64,000 nucleotides of DNA, from the NCBI RefSeq assembly GCF_009734445.1, contig NZ_CP046457.1:868001-932000 (forward strand), in the 5' to 3' direction. Positions 26,351 through 36,166 of this stretch are shown here, piece after piece. Origin of the DNA: Candidatus Syntrophocurvum alkaliphilum. GTDB lineage: Bacteria; Bacillota; Syntrophomonadia; Syntrophomonadales; Syntrophomonadaceae. How positions within the stretch are numbered: the first letter of the stretch is position 1; each line of letters opens with the position of its first letter. Below the pieces are notes generated by a model that worked only from the letters and a program-made list of their open reading frames with translations, had not been told where the DNA came from and did no database searches. The translations under genes were made by a program, and so were the position numbers.

Positions 26351-26761
26351 TTACTTACCCCCCTTGTTATTTAGTTGTGCTAGAACATCTTTTAGTTTTT
26401 GTGGAATTGGTAAACCAATATTTGATGTATTTTCAATAATACTTATACCTTCATTTGAAATATAAAAAAAGATGACTGCTGTGCGAATTGCACTTCCGTC
26501 ACCAATTATATAAGTATCTATTATATGGGCTAAACCTACTAAAATAAATATAAGTATCTTTTTTAATATACCTCTTGCTCCTATATCACTAGATAATTCT
26601 TTATTAATTATGGCTAACATTACACCGGTAATGTAGTCAACAATCACAAATACTATAAGTGTATATAAAAAGCCATCATAACCTCCAAGAAACCAACCCA
26701 ACCATCCCCCAACGGCAGCAAAAATAACTTGTGTATATGTCCATAATTCTTTTAGTTCCAT
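26351..26761 (-). CDS. Phage holin family protein
   Basis: The protein has 136 residues with about four hydrophobic segments, including FAAVGGWLGWFLGG, LYTLIVFVIVDYITGVMLAII and ILIFILVGLAHIIDTYI. The DYITGV segment is typical of the phage holin 4 / TcdE-like family. It makes membrane holes that release the endolysin. The ribosome site GGGGG lies just after a hairpin terminator. Confidence 0.9.
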   Translation of the reverse strand: MELKELWTYTQVIFAAVGGWLGWFLGGYDGFLYTLIVFVIVDYITGVMLAIINKELSSDIGARGILKKILIFILVGLAHIIDTYIIGDGSAIRTAVIFFYISNEGISIIENTSNIGLPIPQKLKDVLAQLNNKGGK

Positions 26762-26776
26762 ATTTATCCCCCATTT

Positions 26777-26799
26777 AAAAAAGCCGCCTAAGTGGCGAC
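26777..26799 (-). terminator. Hairpin terminator between tail and lysis genes
   Basis: GCCGCC and GGCGAC (26783-26788, 26794-26799) pair on the minus-strand RNA with one wobble, followed by six U. It probably lowers readthrough from tail into lysis genes. Confidence 0.65.
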
Positions 26800-26823
26800 C
26801 TCTTTGTAATTGCTATATTTTTT

Positions 26824-28182
26824 TTACTCTTCATCATAAATTCTATTACTTGATTTTTCTTGTGTAATTTTCCCTATATAATCTGTTAATCTTCCTTGGC
26901 CAATTCTTCCTCCACTATCCACTGTAAATTCAGTGTAAAAGCCACCCTTTCCAAATCTGTGTCTAATCTGAGTAATTAATCCAAGGTTTTTCCCTCCTCT
27001 ATCATCGATAATAACAGCTTCATCCCCAACTAATAAATATGGTCTAAATGGGCCTGTAAAACTTTCTACTTTCCCAACATATTCAAGCTGCTTTACAATA
27101 TTTTCAGCATAAGTATTAGCATCACTTTCACTTGTTCCTTCAGGGATAGGAATATATATAGTTTTATTTCCTCTTAAGTTCCAACCTTGATAGGTTTGGA
27201 CTTCTTTGTAAACATGGACTTTGAAATCTCTATCATGAACACAAACCCTTCGATATGACTCCATATCGTCTCTAACTATATTTCTTGAGAAAATATCTTT
27301 ATTTCTTCTAAATTGATATATACCTCGCGTCTCAAAAACACCATAGTCAATACTTCCCACAATAATAGTTCCATCTACCTTCTCTTCAATTTTCCAATTG
27401 CTTTCACTCTTCAAAATGTCCTCTATTCCACAAAGATAATCCATACTAGGATTAAATTTATATCCTGCTTGAACACTTGAAGCTTGAATGGAAATACTGT
27501 AGGGACTTACTCCTGCTTTAATTAGAATTTCTCTAATATGTTCATGTATATTGTTATAATTTAGTAGATGTCCTTCATCAAAGGATTGATCCTTTAAGGC
27601 TTTTCCTATTAAATTTCTACCACTGCAATTTGCAGTATGACTTAGTACTCTATAATTTGAACGATCAATATAAAATCCACCTAAATCATAATCTTCACTG
27701 TCTCCCATTCTTAATTTAAAGTTTATTTTTGCTCCTGGAATAAGGTAAGATTCATGTTCAGATATTCCAATATTGCCTTTCTTTTCTGGGTCTGGGTTTT
27801 CAATATTTTCTATAGTTAACTCAAAATTAGATACTGGACTATTAATGTCATATTGGATACTTGCATTGTCCAAATAGGGGCTAATATCTATCTGTAATTC
27901 ATAAATTAAAAGTCTATGAATATTACCAGTTTTATAAGCACCTATGGCTCCAAATCCACTCATGGATTCTATCCCAAAATACTTAATATTTTGATCTATA
28001 GATATATCTTTCTTTTCCTCAAAGTTGCGATTATCCCATTCACCATAAGGAACTTCAGTTATTTTTCCGTATAACCTCCCATCTTTAATAAAAAATACTT
28101 GGGCTTCATTATTAAAAAAATGAAGAAGATCAGGATACTCACCCTGATCAATTTCTTGTATTTCTATAAAGTTTAATTTCAT
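26824..28182 (-). CDS. Phage tail hub / baseplate protein (GpD/XkdQ-like)
   Basis: The protein has 452 residues. The middle has VSNFELTIENIENP, GAKINFKLRMGD and DYDLGGFYIDRSNYRVLSHTANCSGRNLIGKAL, the pattern of gp27/GpD-like tail hub proteins. QTYQGWNLRGNKTIYIPIPEG and GDEAVI near the end fit too. These proteins join the tail tube to the tip. It is the last structural gene before lysis genes. Confidence 0.7.
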   Translation of the reverse strand: MKLNFIEIQEIDQGEYPDLLHFFNNEAQVFFIKDGRLYGKITEVPYGEWDNRNFEEKKDISIDQNIKYFGIESMSGFGAIGAYKTGNIHRLLIYELQIDISPYLDNASIQYDINSPVSNFELTIENIENPDPEKKGNIGISEHESYLIPGAKINFKLRMGDSEDYDLGGFYIDRSNYRVLSHTANCSGRNLIGKALKDQSFDEGHLLNYNNIHEHIREILIKAGVSPYSISIQASSVQAGYKFNPSMDYLCGIEDILKSESNWKIEEKVDGTIIVGSIDYGVFETRGIYQFRRNKDIFSRNIVRDDMESYRRVCVHDRDFKVHVYKEVQTYQGWNLRGNKTIYIPIPEGTSESDANTYAENIVKQLEYVGKVESFTGPFRPYLLVGDEAVIIDDRGGKNLGLITQIRHRFGKGGFYTEFTVDSGGRIGQGRLTDYIGKITQEKSSNRIYDEE

Positions 28183-28212
28183 GTAAACACCTGCTTAACT
28201 TCTTCACTTAGC

Positions 28213-29664
28213 CTATCTTTCTCCGAATTGAATCTCAAAATCAACATCTAATACGTAATCCTCTGTCTTAGGAATAAACGGAACACTGTAATCCGCTGTA
28301 ATAATAGCATCTTCTTCTGGTGGCGTATCAAAGGTAACTGTCGGTCTATTGTTTACATTATTTAATATGCTTACAGAGTGAATACGTCCTGTTGTATTAC
28401 CGTAACCAGTAAATCTAAATCTTAAGTATTCATAAGGTTCTTCAATTGTATAAAAGTACGATTCAGCACCATTACCACTATTCCAATCTGTATATATTTC
28501 AGTAAAATCCTCCCCGTCATTTGAAACATCTAAATAGACCCTAGCAGATCTCGGACTCATAAAATACTGCCCTTCTAATACAAACTCTAGGGTTTTTCCT
28601 ACTAAAAAGGCAGGATCCACTTTGGTAATTACTGAAGGCATACTTTGAGCATATATTGACATTCCAATAAACGGTCCAGAAAATATATTAAGATCTTTTA
28701 TCTCAGAAGTTAAGTCCACCGCCTTCCAAAAAGGAAACTTCTCTCGATTAAGATCTTTTTCTATGTTATTTAGTGTGTATTCATTTGTAAGCTGTCCATT
28801 TATTTTTATACTTACATTGTTAACATCATACCACTTTAAATCAAATTCTGTGGTTTCTCCGTCTCCTGTTCCAATATCTACGTCCTCAAGCATATAGGGA
28901 TTCCATATCAAAGAATTTACTATATTTGCTCTGCAAATATCCGATAATGCAACTTCATAAATATCGTGATTTCCTTCTTCCGTCCCTAATCTTGTTGAAA
29001 AAGTAACCTTTCTATTTTCTACGTCTGCACTTCTATTAATAGATTTAGAATATATTAAATTGCCAATACCCTTAGCCGCATTTTCTTCACCAACATCTCC
29101 TGTAAGTACATTTGGATTAGAAAAGCTACTTCCAGTTAAATATGAAATTAACCGATTGTCTATTGCATTTTCGTAAAATTTCACATCGGGATGTTCATTA
29201 TCTAACTCTATAAAAACTGTTGCATATATAATGATAATATCAATGTCTGTTTTTGTAATGTTCAAAAGGTTACCCTCTGCATCGCGAATTAAGGCATGGG
29301 TGTTTATGTTTGTACTATGATCACTAATTCCAACCTCAGTAATTACCTCTCCTACAAACTCATCAGGTTCTAGCCTTATTTTCCTTGTCCATGAGCTTAT
29401 GGGAAACTCTTTAATAACTTCTTCTGTTGTAGCATTCTTGTTTCCAATCCTATCAAATAATGTTATTCTGGATGGGTCAAGGGAACCTGTCCCGCGTCCA
29501 AAGACGATGTTATTAAAATAATTATTAAAATTAACAAGTCTTTGATACATTCTATCTAAAATAATATTCTCAGCTTGTCCCTTGTTTTTTAACATATTTG
29601 ACTTTGCATCCCTAACTTCAATATCAAATCGGTTATGTATTTTAGTTCGTGTTTGAATCTTCAT
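28213..29664 (-). CDS. Phage tail-tip structural protein, putative
   Basis: The protein has 483 residues and is beta-rich with no catalytic motifs. It contains LWNPYMLEDVDIGTGDG and a C-terminal region with YLDVSNDGEDFTEIYTDW and YEYLRFRFTGYG, resembling a discoidin-like carbohydrate-binding sandwich. The position in the tail module suggests a baseplate or receptor-binding role. Family not recognised. Confidence 0.6.
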   Translation of the reverse strand: MKIQTRTKIHNRFDIEVRDAKSNMLKNKGQAENIILDRMYQRLVNFNNYFNNIVFGRGTGSLDPSRITLFDRIGNKNATTEEVIKEFPISSWTRKIRLEPDEFVGEVITEVGISDHSTNINTHALIRDAEGNLLNITKTDIDIIIIYATVFIELDNEHPDVKFYENAIDNRLISYLTGSSFSNPNVLTGDVGEENAAKGIGNLIYSKSINRSADVENRKVTFSTRLGTEEGNHDIYEVALSDICRANIVNSLIWNPYMLEDVDIGTGDGETTEFDLKWYDVNNVSIKINGQLTNEYTLNNIEKDLNREKFPFWKAVDLTSEIKDLNIFSGPFIGMSIYAQSMPSVITKVDPAFLVGKTLEFVLEGQYFMSPRSARVYLDVSNDGEDFTEIYTDWNSGNGAESYFYTIEEPYEYLRFRFTGYGNTTGRIHSVSILNNVNNRPTVTFDTPPEEDAIITADYSVPFIPKTEDYVLDVDFEIQFGER

Positions 29665-29676
29665 ATTAATTCACCT

Positions 29677-30999
29677 CTATGGATTAATTATATCGGCGTG
29701 GATAAGATCTAAATTTACATTTAATACTCTTGCTGTTATTATCCCTTGGTCTAAAGGACTTAGATAGTGTAAATTAACTTTAGCAAAATGTATTTTTACT
29801 GTTGCTAATATCTTCAGATTTTCGGACACATAAGGGTTTGGGGTTGGGTTTAAATCTTCTGGTGTAAATGAAACTTCAAAGCTTTCTACACTTCCTCCTG
29901 CCCCCCTTAGATTTCCCTTTGATGCATCGTATTTTATCGCTAGCTCACCTTCCACATTATGAAATCTCTCTAATGAATCTGTTATTAGTTGCATATATTT
30001 CATATCATTAGAAGTCATGATTTTAAAATCCATCTGATTTATAGATGGTGATATTTTAGGGTTGGATGTCTCTAATTCTACCTTGATAAATAGATTTTTA
30101 TTTGATAGATTTGCTCCTTCTTCTACTGATAAAATCTGTGTGCTTCCAAAAGGTTGATAAATCCAATCTTCACTTTCTGGAGTGTTTCCTTTATCAATAA
30201 CTGCAGTTGATACTATTACTTGTGTTCCTTCAGGAGTTTCTTGCATCCAAGAAATCTCACTACTTAATACTTGCTCTACATTTGATACATCTTTGTTATA
30301 TGTAAACATTCCATAAGTTTTGTACTCTTTCCCTAAATTTATAATTACTTCTGTTCTTTCACTATCACTAAATAAATTTGCTAAATGATATTGATTATAT
30401 AGTGTTGTATTAGTAGAATCATTTCCTTCAAATACATTAAGATATAATTGATGACTTGTTCCATTGATCTTTTGAAAAAAGAATTTAACTTCCTTTTCTG
30501 TAACTTGTATTGCCAGGGCAAATTTATCTGTGCTGCTATTATATCTTCTGTGCTCTGCATAAATACAAAATCCTTTTTCATTCTCATTCCATTTTGTGTT
30601 TTCACTTCTTAAATCTTGAGATGGCGGTCTAAATGTAAAAAATATTAGTGGTAAGTTAAAAGTTGTGTACATTCTACTTACATTAGGAATAGAACTTGCT
30701 ATAGACCTTCTTGATATATTAGAAGGTGTAGTATTATAAAATCCTAAACCTGCTTCAGATGAATAGTTAAACCCTGTGGAAAATTCAATTTCTCCTTTGA
30801 TTGATGATAAAGTTTCAATAAACCAACTACTATCGTCAGCATTAAAACTACCTTTAGATATGTTTTCATTAATTCCTAGTTCACCACAATAATTTTCATA
30901 CATGTCCAATGCTGTTAAATTAGTTTCATCTTTTTTTACTAAAACTTGAGTCTTTGCTATTAATAGATCCTCTTTTCCTGTTATTTCTAACTCCATCAT
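29677..30999 (-). CDS. Phage tail protein, function unknown
   Basis: The protein has 440 residues. Its ATG overlaps the stop of the upstream 93-aa gene (ATGA). The middle resembles a concanavalin-like sandwich (GFCIYAEHRRYNSSTDKFAL, VKFFFQKING), and the C-terminal 130 residues form another beta domain. It is probably a tail-tip or fibre component. I do not recognise a named family. Confidence 0.6.
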   Translation of the reverse strand: MMELEITGKEDLLIAKTQVLVKKDETNLTALDMYENYCGELGINENISKGSFNADDSSWFIETLSSIKGEIEFSTGFNYSSEAGLGFYNTTPSNISRRSIASSIPNVSRMYTTFNLPLIFFTFRPPSQDLRSENTKWNENEKGFCIYAEHRRYNSSTDKFALAIQVTEKEVKFFFQKINGTSHQLYLNVFEGNDSTNTTLYNQYHLANLFSDSERTEVIINLGKEYKTYGMFTYNKDVSNVEQVLSSEISWMQETPEGTQVIVSTAVIDKGNTPESEDWIYQPFGSTQILSVEEGANLSNKNLFIKVELETSNPKISPSINQMDFKIMTSNDMKYMQLITDSLERFHNVEGELAIKYDASKGNLRGAGGSVESFEVSFTPEDLNPTPNPYVSENLKILATVKIHFAKVNLHYLSPLDQGIITARVLNVNLDLIHADIINP

Positions 31000-31277
31000 T
31001 CTCCATCACCCTCAGCAAATTCTAAGATTAGTCTGTCACCTATAATTTCAAGATCTATCACTTCTCCTTCTTCAAACTTTATTTCGCTACTAGCAACTGG
31101 AGGTCTATATTTTACTTCTGAAATTGTATATTTCTTTTCTATCTCCTCACCATTCACATGTTTAAACTCTTCACCTTCAACATTAAAAGCTTGTTTATTT
31201 TGATTTATATCATCTGTTGTATTTGTTAATAATTGTGTAAATTTAATTCCTATCTTTTGACCTTGCCCCTTACTCAT
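30996..31277 (-). CDS. Small phage tail-module protein (93 aa)
   Basis: An acidic beta-rich protein (EVKYRPPVASSEIKFEEGEV). It overlaps the upstream gene by 8 bases and the downstream gene by 4, so it is embedded in a tightly coupled tail operon. No family recognised. Confidence 0.65.
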   Translation of the reverse strand: MSKGQGQKIGIKFTQLLTNTTDDINQNKQAFNVEGEEFKHVNGEEIEKKYTISEVKYRPPVASSEIKFEEGEVIDLEIIGDRLILEFAEGDGE

Positions 31278-32553
31278 TCCAAATCGCCTCCACTTCAGGT
31301 AGCGGTAATCCTACTGGTTCTAAGTTTTGGGGATAAAATATTTGTTCAAAAGGAGTATATACTTCCCCTACTCCATTTTTAGTTTCCATTCCTAGAAACT
31401 TTAATGTCCCCTCTTTATCTACATCATTGAAATTTGCAAATGTAAGCTTATACTCTTTATAACCTAACCTTTCAATACTTTCTGGATAATATAAACGACT
31501 AAATTTATCTTGAATTTCAAAGTCTATTGTTGAATAATTGTATAACTCATTTTGAGTTCTTAAGATTAGAATTTTCCCCCAGTCCCCTTCTTCATCAGGT
31601 GTATTTTCAATATAAGTAAATTTATTGTCTGTTTTGCTGTATAAAAACGCTATATTTAGCTCCTTTATATTTAAAGTTATGCTTCCATGAATTGACATTA
31701 AATCTTGTTTAACTGTGTTTATAAAGTCAAGCTTTGCTCCTTGTCTTACATATATTCTTTCAGGGGATATAGCCATACCAGCCCAATTTCTAGATGTTAT
31801 TACCCAGCTTGTAATTCCCAAAACATTTTCTATCATAAAGCCTACTCGGTAATCATTTGTAATAAATAAGTTAATATTTTGAGCTATGCCAGTAAACTCT
31901 TCTACAACACGCTCATTTTCCCATCGATAATTTCCATCTTCTTGTTCTGAATAATTTTTATAATAAACTTTTCCATCCTCTTTAATGTATGCTGCAATTA
32001 CTCCATGGTCATGTGTTGGTATCCCTACACTTTTCCAACCCCTTATGGCCTTTACTTTACTCACATTGACTGCTAATTCTTTTCTTGTTTCTTCTTCATC
32101 CCATAACTGTGTAAATAAGTTCCCATCTTCTTCAACCCAAAATATGTACGGTTTTAAAAATGTTCTAATACTCCACTGATTAATTCGGTTTAACTCCCAT
32201 CTCCCATCAAAGGCAATGGCAACAGATTTTGCAGGTCCTATTTCAAATTGATTAATAAACCCCTCTGCATATTTATCGGGATACTCTCTTTTGGAGGTCT
32301 TTGCTATTCCATTATCTATATGGATGTCATAAATTCCTGTAGGACTTCCATGAGGAAGAAGTCTTTGTATAGCTACAGCCACTTCTGAAATCCCTACTTT
32401 TTCCCTTATGGTTTCAATATTAAAATAATTGGTATCTTGAATAGAAGATCTGGCTCTAGCAATAGTTACTTCAATTTGAGGTTCACTGTTTTGATATTTT
32501 GTATATTCTTGTTTGGATAGTTTTTCTTTTAAAGAGGGTGGAATTCTCCTCAT
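31270..32553 (-). CDS. Phage tail protein, function unknown
   Basis: The protein has 427 residues. It begins MRRIPPSLKEKLSKQEYTKY, has a stretch GRWELNRINQWSIRTFLKPYIFW, and ends in beta-rich sequence. It abuts the 125-aa tail gene (stop and start share a base) and overlaps the 93-aa gene. Its size and place suggest a tail-tip component. Confidence 0.6.
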   Translation of the reverse strand: MRRIPPSLKEKLSKQEYTKYQNSEPQIEVTIARARSSIQDTNYFNIETIREKVGISEVAVAIQRLLPHGSPTGIYDIHIDNGIAKTSKREYPDKYAEGFINQFEIGPAKSVAIAFDGRWELNRINQWSIRTFLKPYIFWVEEDGNLFTQLWDEEETRKELAVNVSKVKAIRGWKSVGIPTHDHGVIAAYIKEDGKVYYKNYSEQEDGNYRWENERVVEEFTGIAQNINLFITNDYRVGFMIENVLGITSWVITSRNWAGMAISPERIYVRQGAKLDFINTVKQDLMSIHGSITLNIKELNIAFLYSKTDNKFTYIENTPDEEGDWGKILILRTQNELYNYSTIDFEIQDKFSRLYYPESIERLGYKEYKLTFANFNDVDKEGTLKFLGMETKNGVGEVYTPFEQIFYPQNLEPVGLPLPEVEAIWNE

Positions 32554-32930
32554 TAAACCTCACCTTCTTCAACAATATTTAAAATGCAATCTCCCTCATA
32601 AAGCCTACGATTTCTTTCTTTATAACCGATAGTCAATCGTTCCCAGGAGATAGGGTTTCCAATTTCTCCAATATAGGTTCTATCATATTCAATAAGCTTT
32701 ATATTTTCTCCATTCGTTTCTAATCTATTAATTTTTTCCACTTGATCTTGGTTAGCAATAACCTTGAAATTAATGCTTTTAAGAGGTTCTCCTATTATTT
32801 GTGTATGATAACTTCCGTCTAACAGTTGATTCCTAATCTTTATACTCTTATATTGTATTGGCGAGACATGCTTTACAATTTCACTTAGACGTTCTTGATT
32901 TATATTTTCAATTCTAATGTTATTGAACAT
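32553..32930 (-). CDS. Small tail protein following the tape measure
   Basis: The protein has 125 residues, with a start overlapping the tape-measure stop as TAATG. It shows LDGSYHTQIIGEPLKSINFKV and WERLTIGYKERNRRLYEGD, a beta-rich pattern like distal-tail or tail-completion proteins. The position right after the tape measure supports a Dit-like role, not proven. Confidence 0.6.
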   Translation of the reverse strand: MFNNIRIENINQERLSEIVKHVSPIQYKSIKIRNQLLDGSYHTQIIGEPLKSINFKVIANQDQVEKINRLETNGENIKLIEYDRTYIGEIGNPISWERLTIGYKERNRRLYEGDCILNIVEEGEV

Positions 32931-35638
32931 TACATCCTCGCCTCCTGCCTTAATCGATCCATGATAATTTCAACTGTTCCCTGAAGTTCGTTTTTATTAT
33001 TAACCCCAATTACTGTTATACTTCCAGAGTGTTCAACCTTTCTTTTAAAACCTTCTCCTATAATTTGATTGGTTTGATAGTCATTATATATCTTACTTGC
33101 TCTAGGCAATTCCACAAGTTCTGGTCCAAGTTCTCCTACCATGGTAAGTCCTCCTTGGAAATATGAGGTTCCTGAAAAATTCTTTTTTATAGGCGATGTT
33201 ACCGTACTTACAATGTTTTCGGTAATGTTTCTAATTCTATTTGTAAAGGTAGCCTCTTTATTTTCTACCCTTTGACTATTCCATTCTAGTAGCTTGTTAA
33301 TCCCACTTTGAATGGACTCTCTAACCCTAGAAAAAGCTCTAGAAACTTTATCGGACATAGCACTAAACTTTGATCCAGTTACACTATCCATGGTGGATAG
33401 AGCTGTACTCCAAACATATCTATACCCTTCAGTGTAAGTTGTGATTACTCCACTAATGCCTCCACCATTTTCTTCAATAGTTCCTTTAATATTTGCCCAT
33501 GCTGAAGATGTATTGGTTTTTAAAAACTCCCATGTTTCATTAGTTCTTCCTCTTACTTTTTCCCAGCTAACACTTACATTTTCTCTAATACTACTTAATG
33601 ACTCAGATGTACTAAGCTTTATACCTTCCCACTTATCTACTATTCCAGCCTGAATTAATTCCCATCGTTCATTAGTTGAGGTTTTAATATTTTCCCATCC
33701 AGTGGTGATGTTTTCATTTATATTAGTTAAAGTATCGGCAGTATTTTCTTTTATACTTTCCCATCTATCACTAATTCCTGTTTTAACATTTTCCCAAGCT
33801 TCAGTTGTGTTTTCTCTAATGGAGTTCCATCTTTCACTGATTGATTCTCCTAGTTCTGCAGCTTTTTCCTTGATGGTGTCCCAATTTTTCCATAAGGTAA
33901 TCCCTACTGCCGTTATTGCTGTTATAGCTAAAACGGCTAACCCTATCGGACCAGTTAAAGCTGTAAACGCAGCAGCTAACACCCCTTTTATAGCAACTAG
34001 TCCTCCTGCAGCAGTTGTTGCTGTACCTATTGCTGCTGTTTTACCTGCAAGAGCAATTGATATTTTAGATAATGCTCCAATTACAGTTCCAGCACCTATT
34101 ACTATCTTTCCACCTATTATTAATACAGGTCCTAATGCAGCAGCTAAAGCAGCTATTTTTACAATAGTTTCTTGAGTAGCTGGGTTTAGATTAGAAAACC
34201 AAGTTACAGCTCTTTGTAGGTTCGTAACTAGTGTTTTTAAGTGTGGTACTAAAATTTCAAATATCTCTATTGCTACACCTTCGAGTTGTGATTTTAAAAT
34301 AGTTAGCTGACCTTGAAGGTTATCCTGCATTATATCTGCCATTTCACCTGCTGCACCACTATATTCTCTAGTAGCTGCAGTTAAGTTTTGATAATCCTCC
34401 TCTGATGCATTAATTATTGCTAACATACCACTCATAGCTTGCTGTCCAAATAAAGTTGATGCATATTGGGCTTGTTGCTCCTGAGTTAGATTGGCAAAGG
34501 ATACTCTTAACTGATCCATTACATCTTTAAAAGGCAACATATTACCACTAGCATCAGTCATGTTTAGACCTAGCTGAGATATAACATCTGCAGCTTGTGA
34601 TGTAGGCTGGGCCAGTCTTGTTATAGATCCTCTTAATGTTGTTCCAGCTTGAGACCCTTTTATTCCAGCATTAGCCATTAAACCTAAAGCTAGGGCTGCA
34701 TCTTCTGCACTATAGCCCATTGAACCAAATATAGGAGCTACATATTTAAAGGACTCCCCTAGCATCCCAATATTTGTATTAGCATTACTTGATGCACTAG
34801 CTAAAAGGTCAGCAAAACCTCCCGCATCACTAGCTTGCATCCCAAAGGCGGTTAAGGCATCTGTTACTATGTCAGATACAGTAGCTAAGTTTTCACCTGA
34901 AGCAGCAGCTAGCATCATTACGCCATCTAAACCATCTAGCATTTGGTTTGTATCCCAACCAGCCATAGCCATGTAGTTTAAGGCTTGAGCTGATTGACTT
35001 GCACTAAACTTAGTAGAAGAACCCATTTCTTTAGCTTTTTCACCTAGTTTTTCTAGTTCATCACCTGTTGCTCCAGATATAGCTTGAACTTTACTCATTT
35101 CTGCTTGAAAGTCTGAGCCAATTTTAACTGCAGCAGCCCCTATCCCTACTAGTGGTAAGGTAACTTTTTTAGTAAGGTCTTTACCCACACTTTCCATCTT
35201 CATTCCGATATCCTGCATGGATTTTCCTACTGGTTCTAGGCTTTTACCTAACTGATACCAACCAGATGATTGAACTTGAATCTCTCTATTTATACTTACT
35301 AAATCTTGCTCCATCTGAACAAGCTGGGTTCTTGCTTGATTAAGTTTAACTTCTAAATCTGCTGTTGCTTTAGCATCTTTACCTTTGGTTTCTACTGCAT
35401 TTTTATGAGCTTTTTCTAATGCTTCTACCCTTTGTTTTTGTATCTCTTTTTGTTTGGTTAAAGAATCTGATCTAACTTTTAGTTTATCTAGTTCACTACC
35501 ATGCTTTCCTAGTTCAGTACTTGCTAGTTTAAATTCAGACTGAACTTTTCGCATTTCTTGATTAAGTTTACTAATCCCATTTTGAAAGCCACTACTATCA
35601 AGTCCAACCTTAACATTTAGTTGCCCTATGTCTGACAT
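32930..35638 (-). CDS. Phage tail tape measure protein
   Basis: The protein has 902 residues from ATG 35638, placed by GGAGG 8 bases upstream; the longer frame from 35671 has no site. Residues 20-120 are coiled coil. A TP901-type core follows (FQAEMSKVQAISGATGDELE, EDAALALGLMANAGIKG). Hydrophobic Ala/Gly/Ile segments near 500-600 can form membrane helices. After these are repeats with a Trp every 11 or 22 residues (ISERWNSIRENTTEAWEN and so on). It sets tail length and helps DNA entry. Confidence 0.92.
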   Translation of the reverse strand: MSDIGQLNVKVGLDSSGFQNGISKLNQEMRKVQSEFKLASTELGKHGSELDKLKVRSDSLTKQKEIQKQRVEALEKAHKNAVETKGKDAKATADLEVKLNQARTQLVQMEQDLVSINREIQVQSSGWYQLGKSLEPVGKSMQDIGMKMESVGKDLTKKVTLPLVGIGAAAVKIGSDFQAEMSKVQAISGATGDELEKLGEKAKEMGSSTKFSASQSAQALNYMAMAGWDTNQMLDGLDGVMMLAAASGENLATVSDIVTDALTAFGMQASDAGGFADLLASASSNANTNIGMLGESFKYVAPIFGSMGYSAEDAALALGLMANAGIKGSQAGTTLRGSITRLAQPTSQAADVISQLGLNMTDASGNMLPFKDVMDQLRVSFANLTQEQQAQYASTLFGQQAMSGMLAIINASEEDYQNLTAATREYSGAAGEMADIMQDNLQGQLTILKSQLEGVAIEIFEILVPHLKTLVTNLQRAVTWFSNLNPATQETIVKIAALAAALGPVLIIGGKIVIGAGTVIGALSKISIALAGKTAAIGTATTAAGGLVAIKGVLAAAFTALTGPIGLAVLAITAITAVGITLWKNWDTIKEKAAELGESISERWNSIRENTTEAWENVKTGISDRWESIKENTADTLTNINENITTGWENIKTSTNERWELIQAGIVDKWEGIKLSTSESLSSIRENVSVSWEKVRGRTNETWEFLKTNTSSAWANIKGTIEENGGGISGVITTYTEGYRYVWSTALSTMDSVTGSKFSAMSDKVSRAFSRVRESIQSGINKLLEWNSQRVENKEATFTNRIRNITENIVSTVTSPIKKNFSGTSYFQGGLTMVGELGPELVELPRASKIYNDYQTNQIIGEGFKRKVEHSGSITVIGVNNKNELQGTVEIIMDRLRQEARM

Positions 35639-35643
35639 ATCCC

Positions 35644-35684
35644 TCACCTCCTTTTGGGCATAAAAAAACACCTATCTATAGGTG
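35644..35684 (-). promoter_or_regulatory. Hairpin, U-tract and mini-ORF device before the tape measure gene
   Basis: CACCTAT/ATAGGTG (35669-35684) forms a terminator-like hairpin followed by seven U. ATG directly follows the U-tract, 7 bases after AGGTG in the hairpin 3' arm. The frame is ATG CCC AAA AGG AGG TGA; its AGGAGG is the ribosome site of the tape measure gene. The hairpin can end transcription, and may also control access to the mini-ORF. Confidence 0.6.
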
Positions 35685-35858
35685 CTACAAGATTTCATCT
35701 ATATATGATTGGTGTGTTTGCAGTTTCTTTTTTAGTAGTTTTAGATAATAAATGATATCCATAGTATCAATATCATTTAAGGTCCATCCTTGTTCTAAGA
35801 GGTTAAGGTAAAGTTTATCAATAAAGTCTTGGGGACTCATTATGTTCCCCTCTAGGCG
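35685..35858 (-). CDS. Tail assembly chaperone T part, made by -1 frameshift
   Basis: This frame has no good ribosome site of its own. It continues in the -1 frame from the slippery site at the end of the G gene: RLEGNIMSPQDFIDKLYL onward to SYIDEIL and TAG at 35685. Joined to G it gives a G-T fusion, as in lambda gpG-T and most siphoviruses, needed to load the tape measure during tail assembly. The position directly before the tape measure gene is as expected. Confidence 0.82.
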   Translation of the reverse strand, partial: RLEGNIMSPQDFIDKLYLNLLEQGWTLNDIDTMDIIYYLKLLKKKLQTHQSYIDEIL

Positions 35859-36166
35859 TTTTTTTCATCACCTGTAGTCACACTACCCATTTCTCCTACT
35901 ACTTCATTAATACAACTTATTAATGTTGGTACTAATTCTTTAGATGGAAGTCCATCATATACATCATCTAGAGTAAACTGTTTATTAAAAAGCTGTACTA
36001 GAAATTCAACCATTAGGTCTAGCTCATCTACACTTATTTGTTCAAAGTTAATACTCTGAGATATTTCTATAGTTCTTCTCATCATACGAGCACTAATGAA
36101 GTCTGAAACAAAGGTTTTTTCTTTCCCATCAATTAATAAAGTTATTTGCAAATGTTTCACCTCCAT
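35852..36166 (-). CDS. Tail assembly chaperone G part
   Basis: The protein has 104 residues, between the major tail protein and tape measure genes. It begins MEVKHLQITLLIDGKEKTF and ends TTGDEKNA. The first codon overlaps the end of the major tail protein gene region. It ends just past a slippery A AAA AAC heptamer, giving both G and the longer G-T product. Confidence 0.82.
   Translation of the reverse strand: MEVKHLQITLLIDGKEKTFVSDFISARMMRRTIEISQSINFEQISVDELDLMVEFLVQLFNKQFTLDDVYDGLPSKELVPTLISCINEVVGEMGSVTTGDEKNA
35858..35864 (-). other. Programmed -1 ribosomal frameshift site (A AAA AAC)
   Basis: The minus strand reads GAT GAA AAA AAC GCC TAG. A AAA AAC is in the phase required for -1 slippage (X XXY YYZ). 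After slippage the frame reads CGC CTA GAG GGG AAC ATA ATG and stays open to 35685. Confidence 0.85.

Noticed and set aside
33441-34175. Plus-strand frames across the tape measure gene
   Set aside because: They are shadows of the repetitive minus-strand coding sequence, without ribosome sites.
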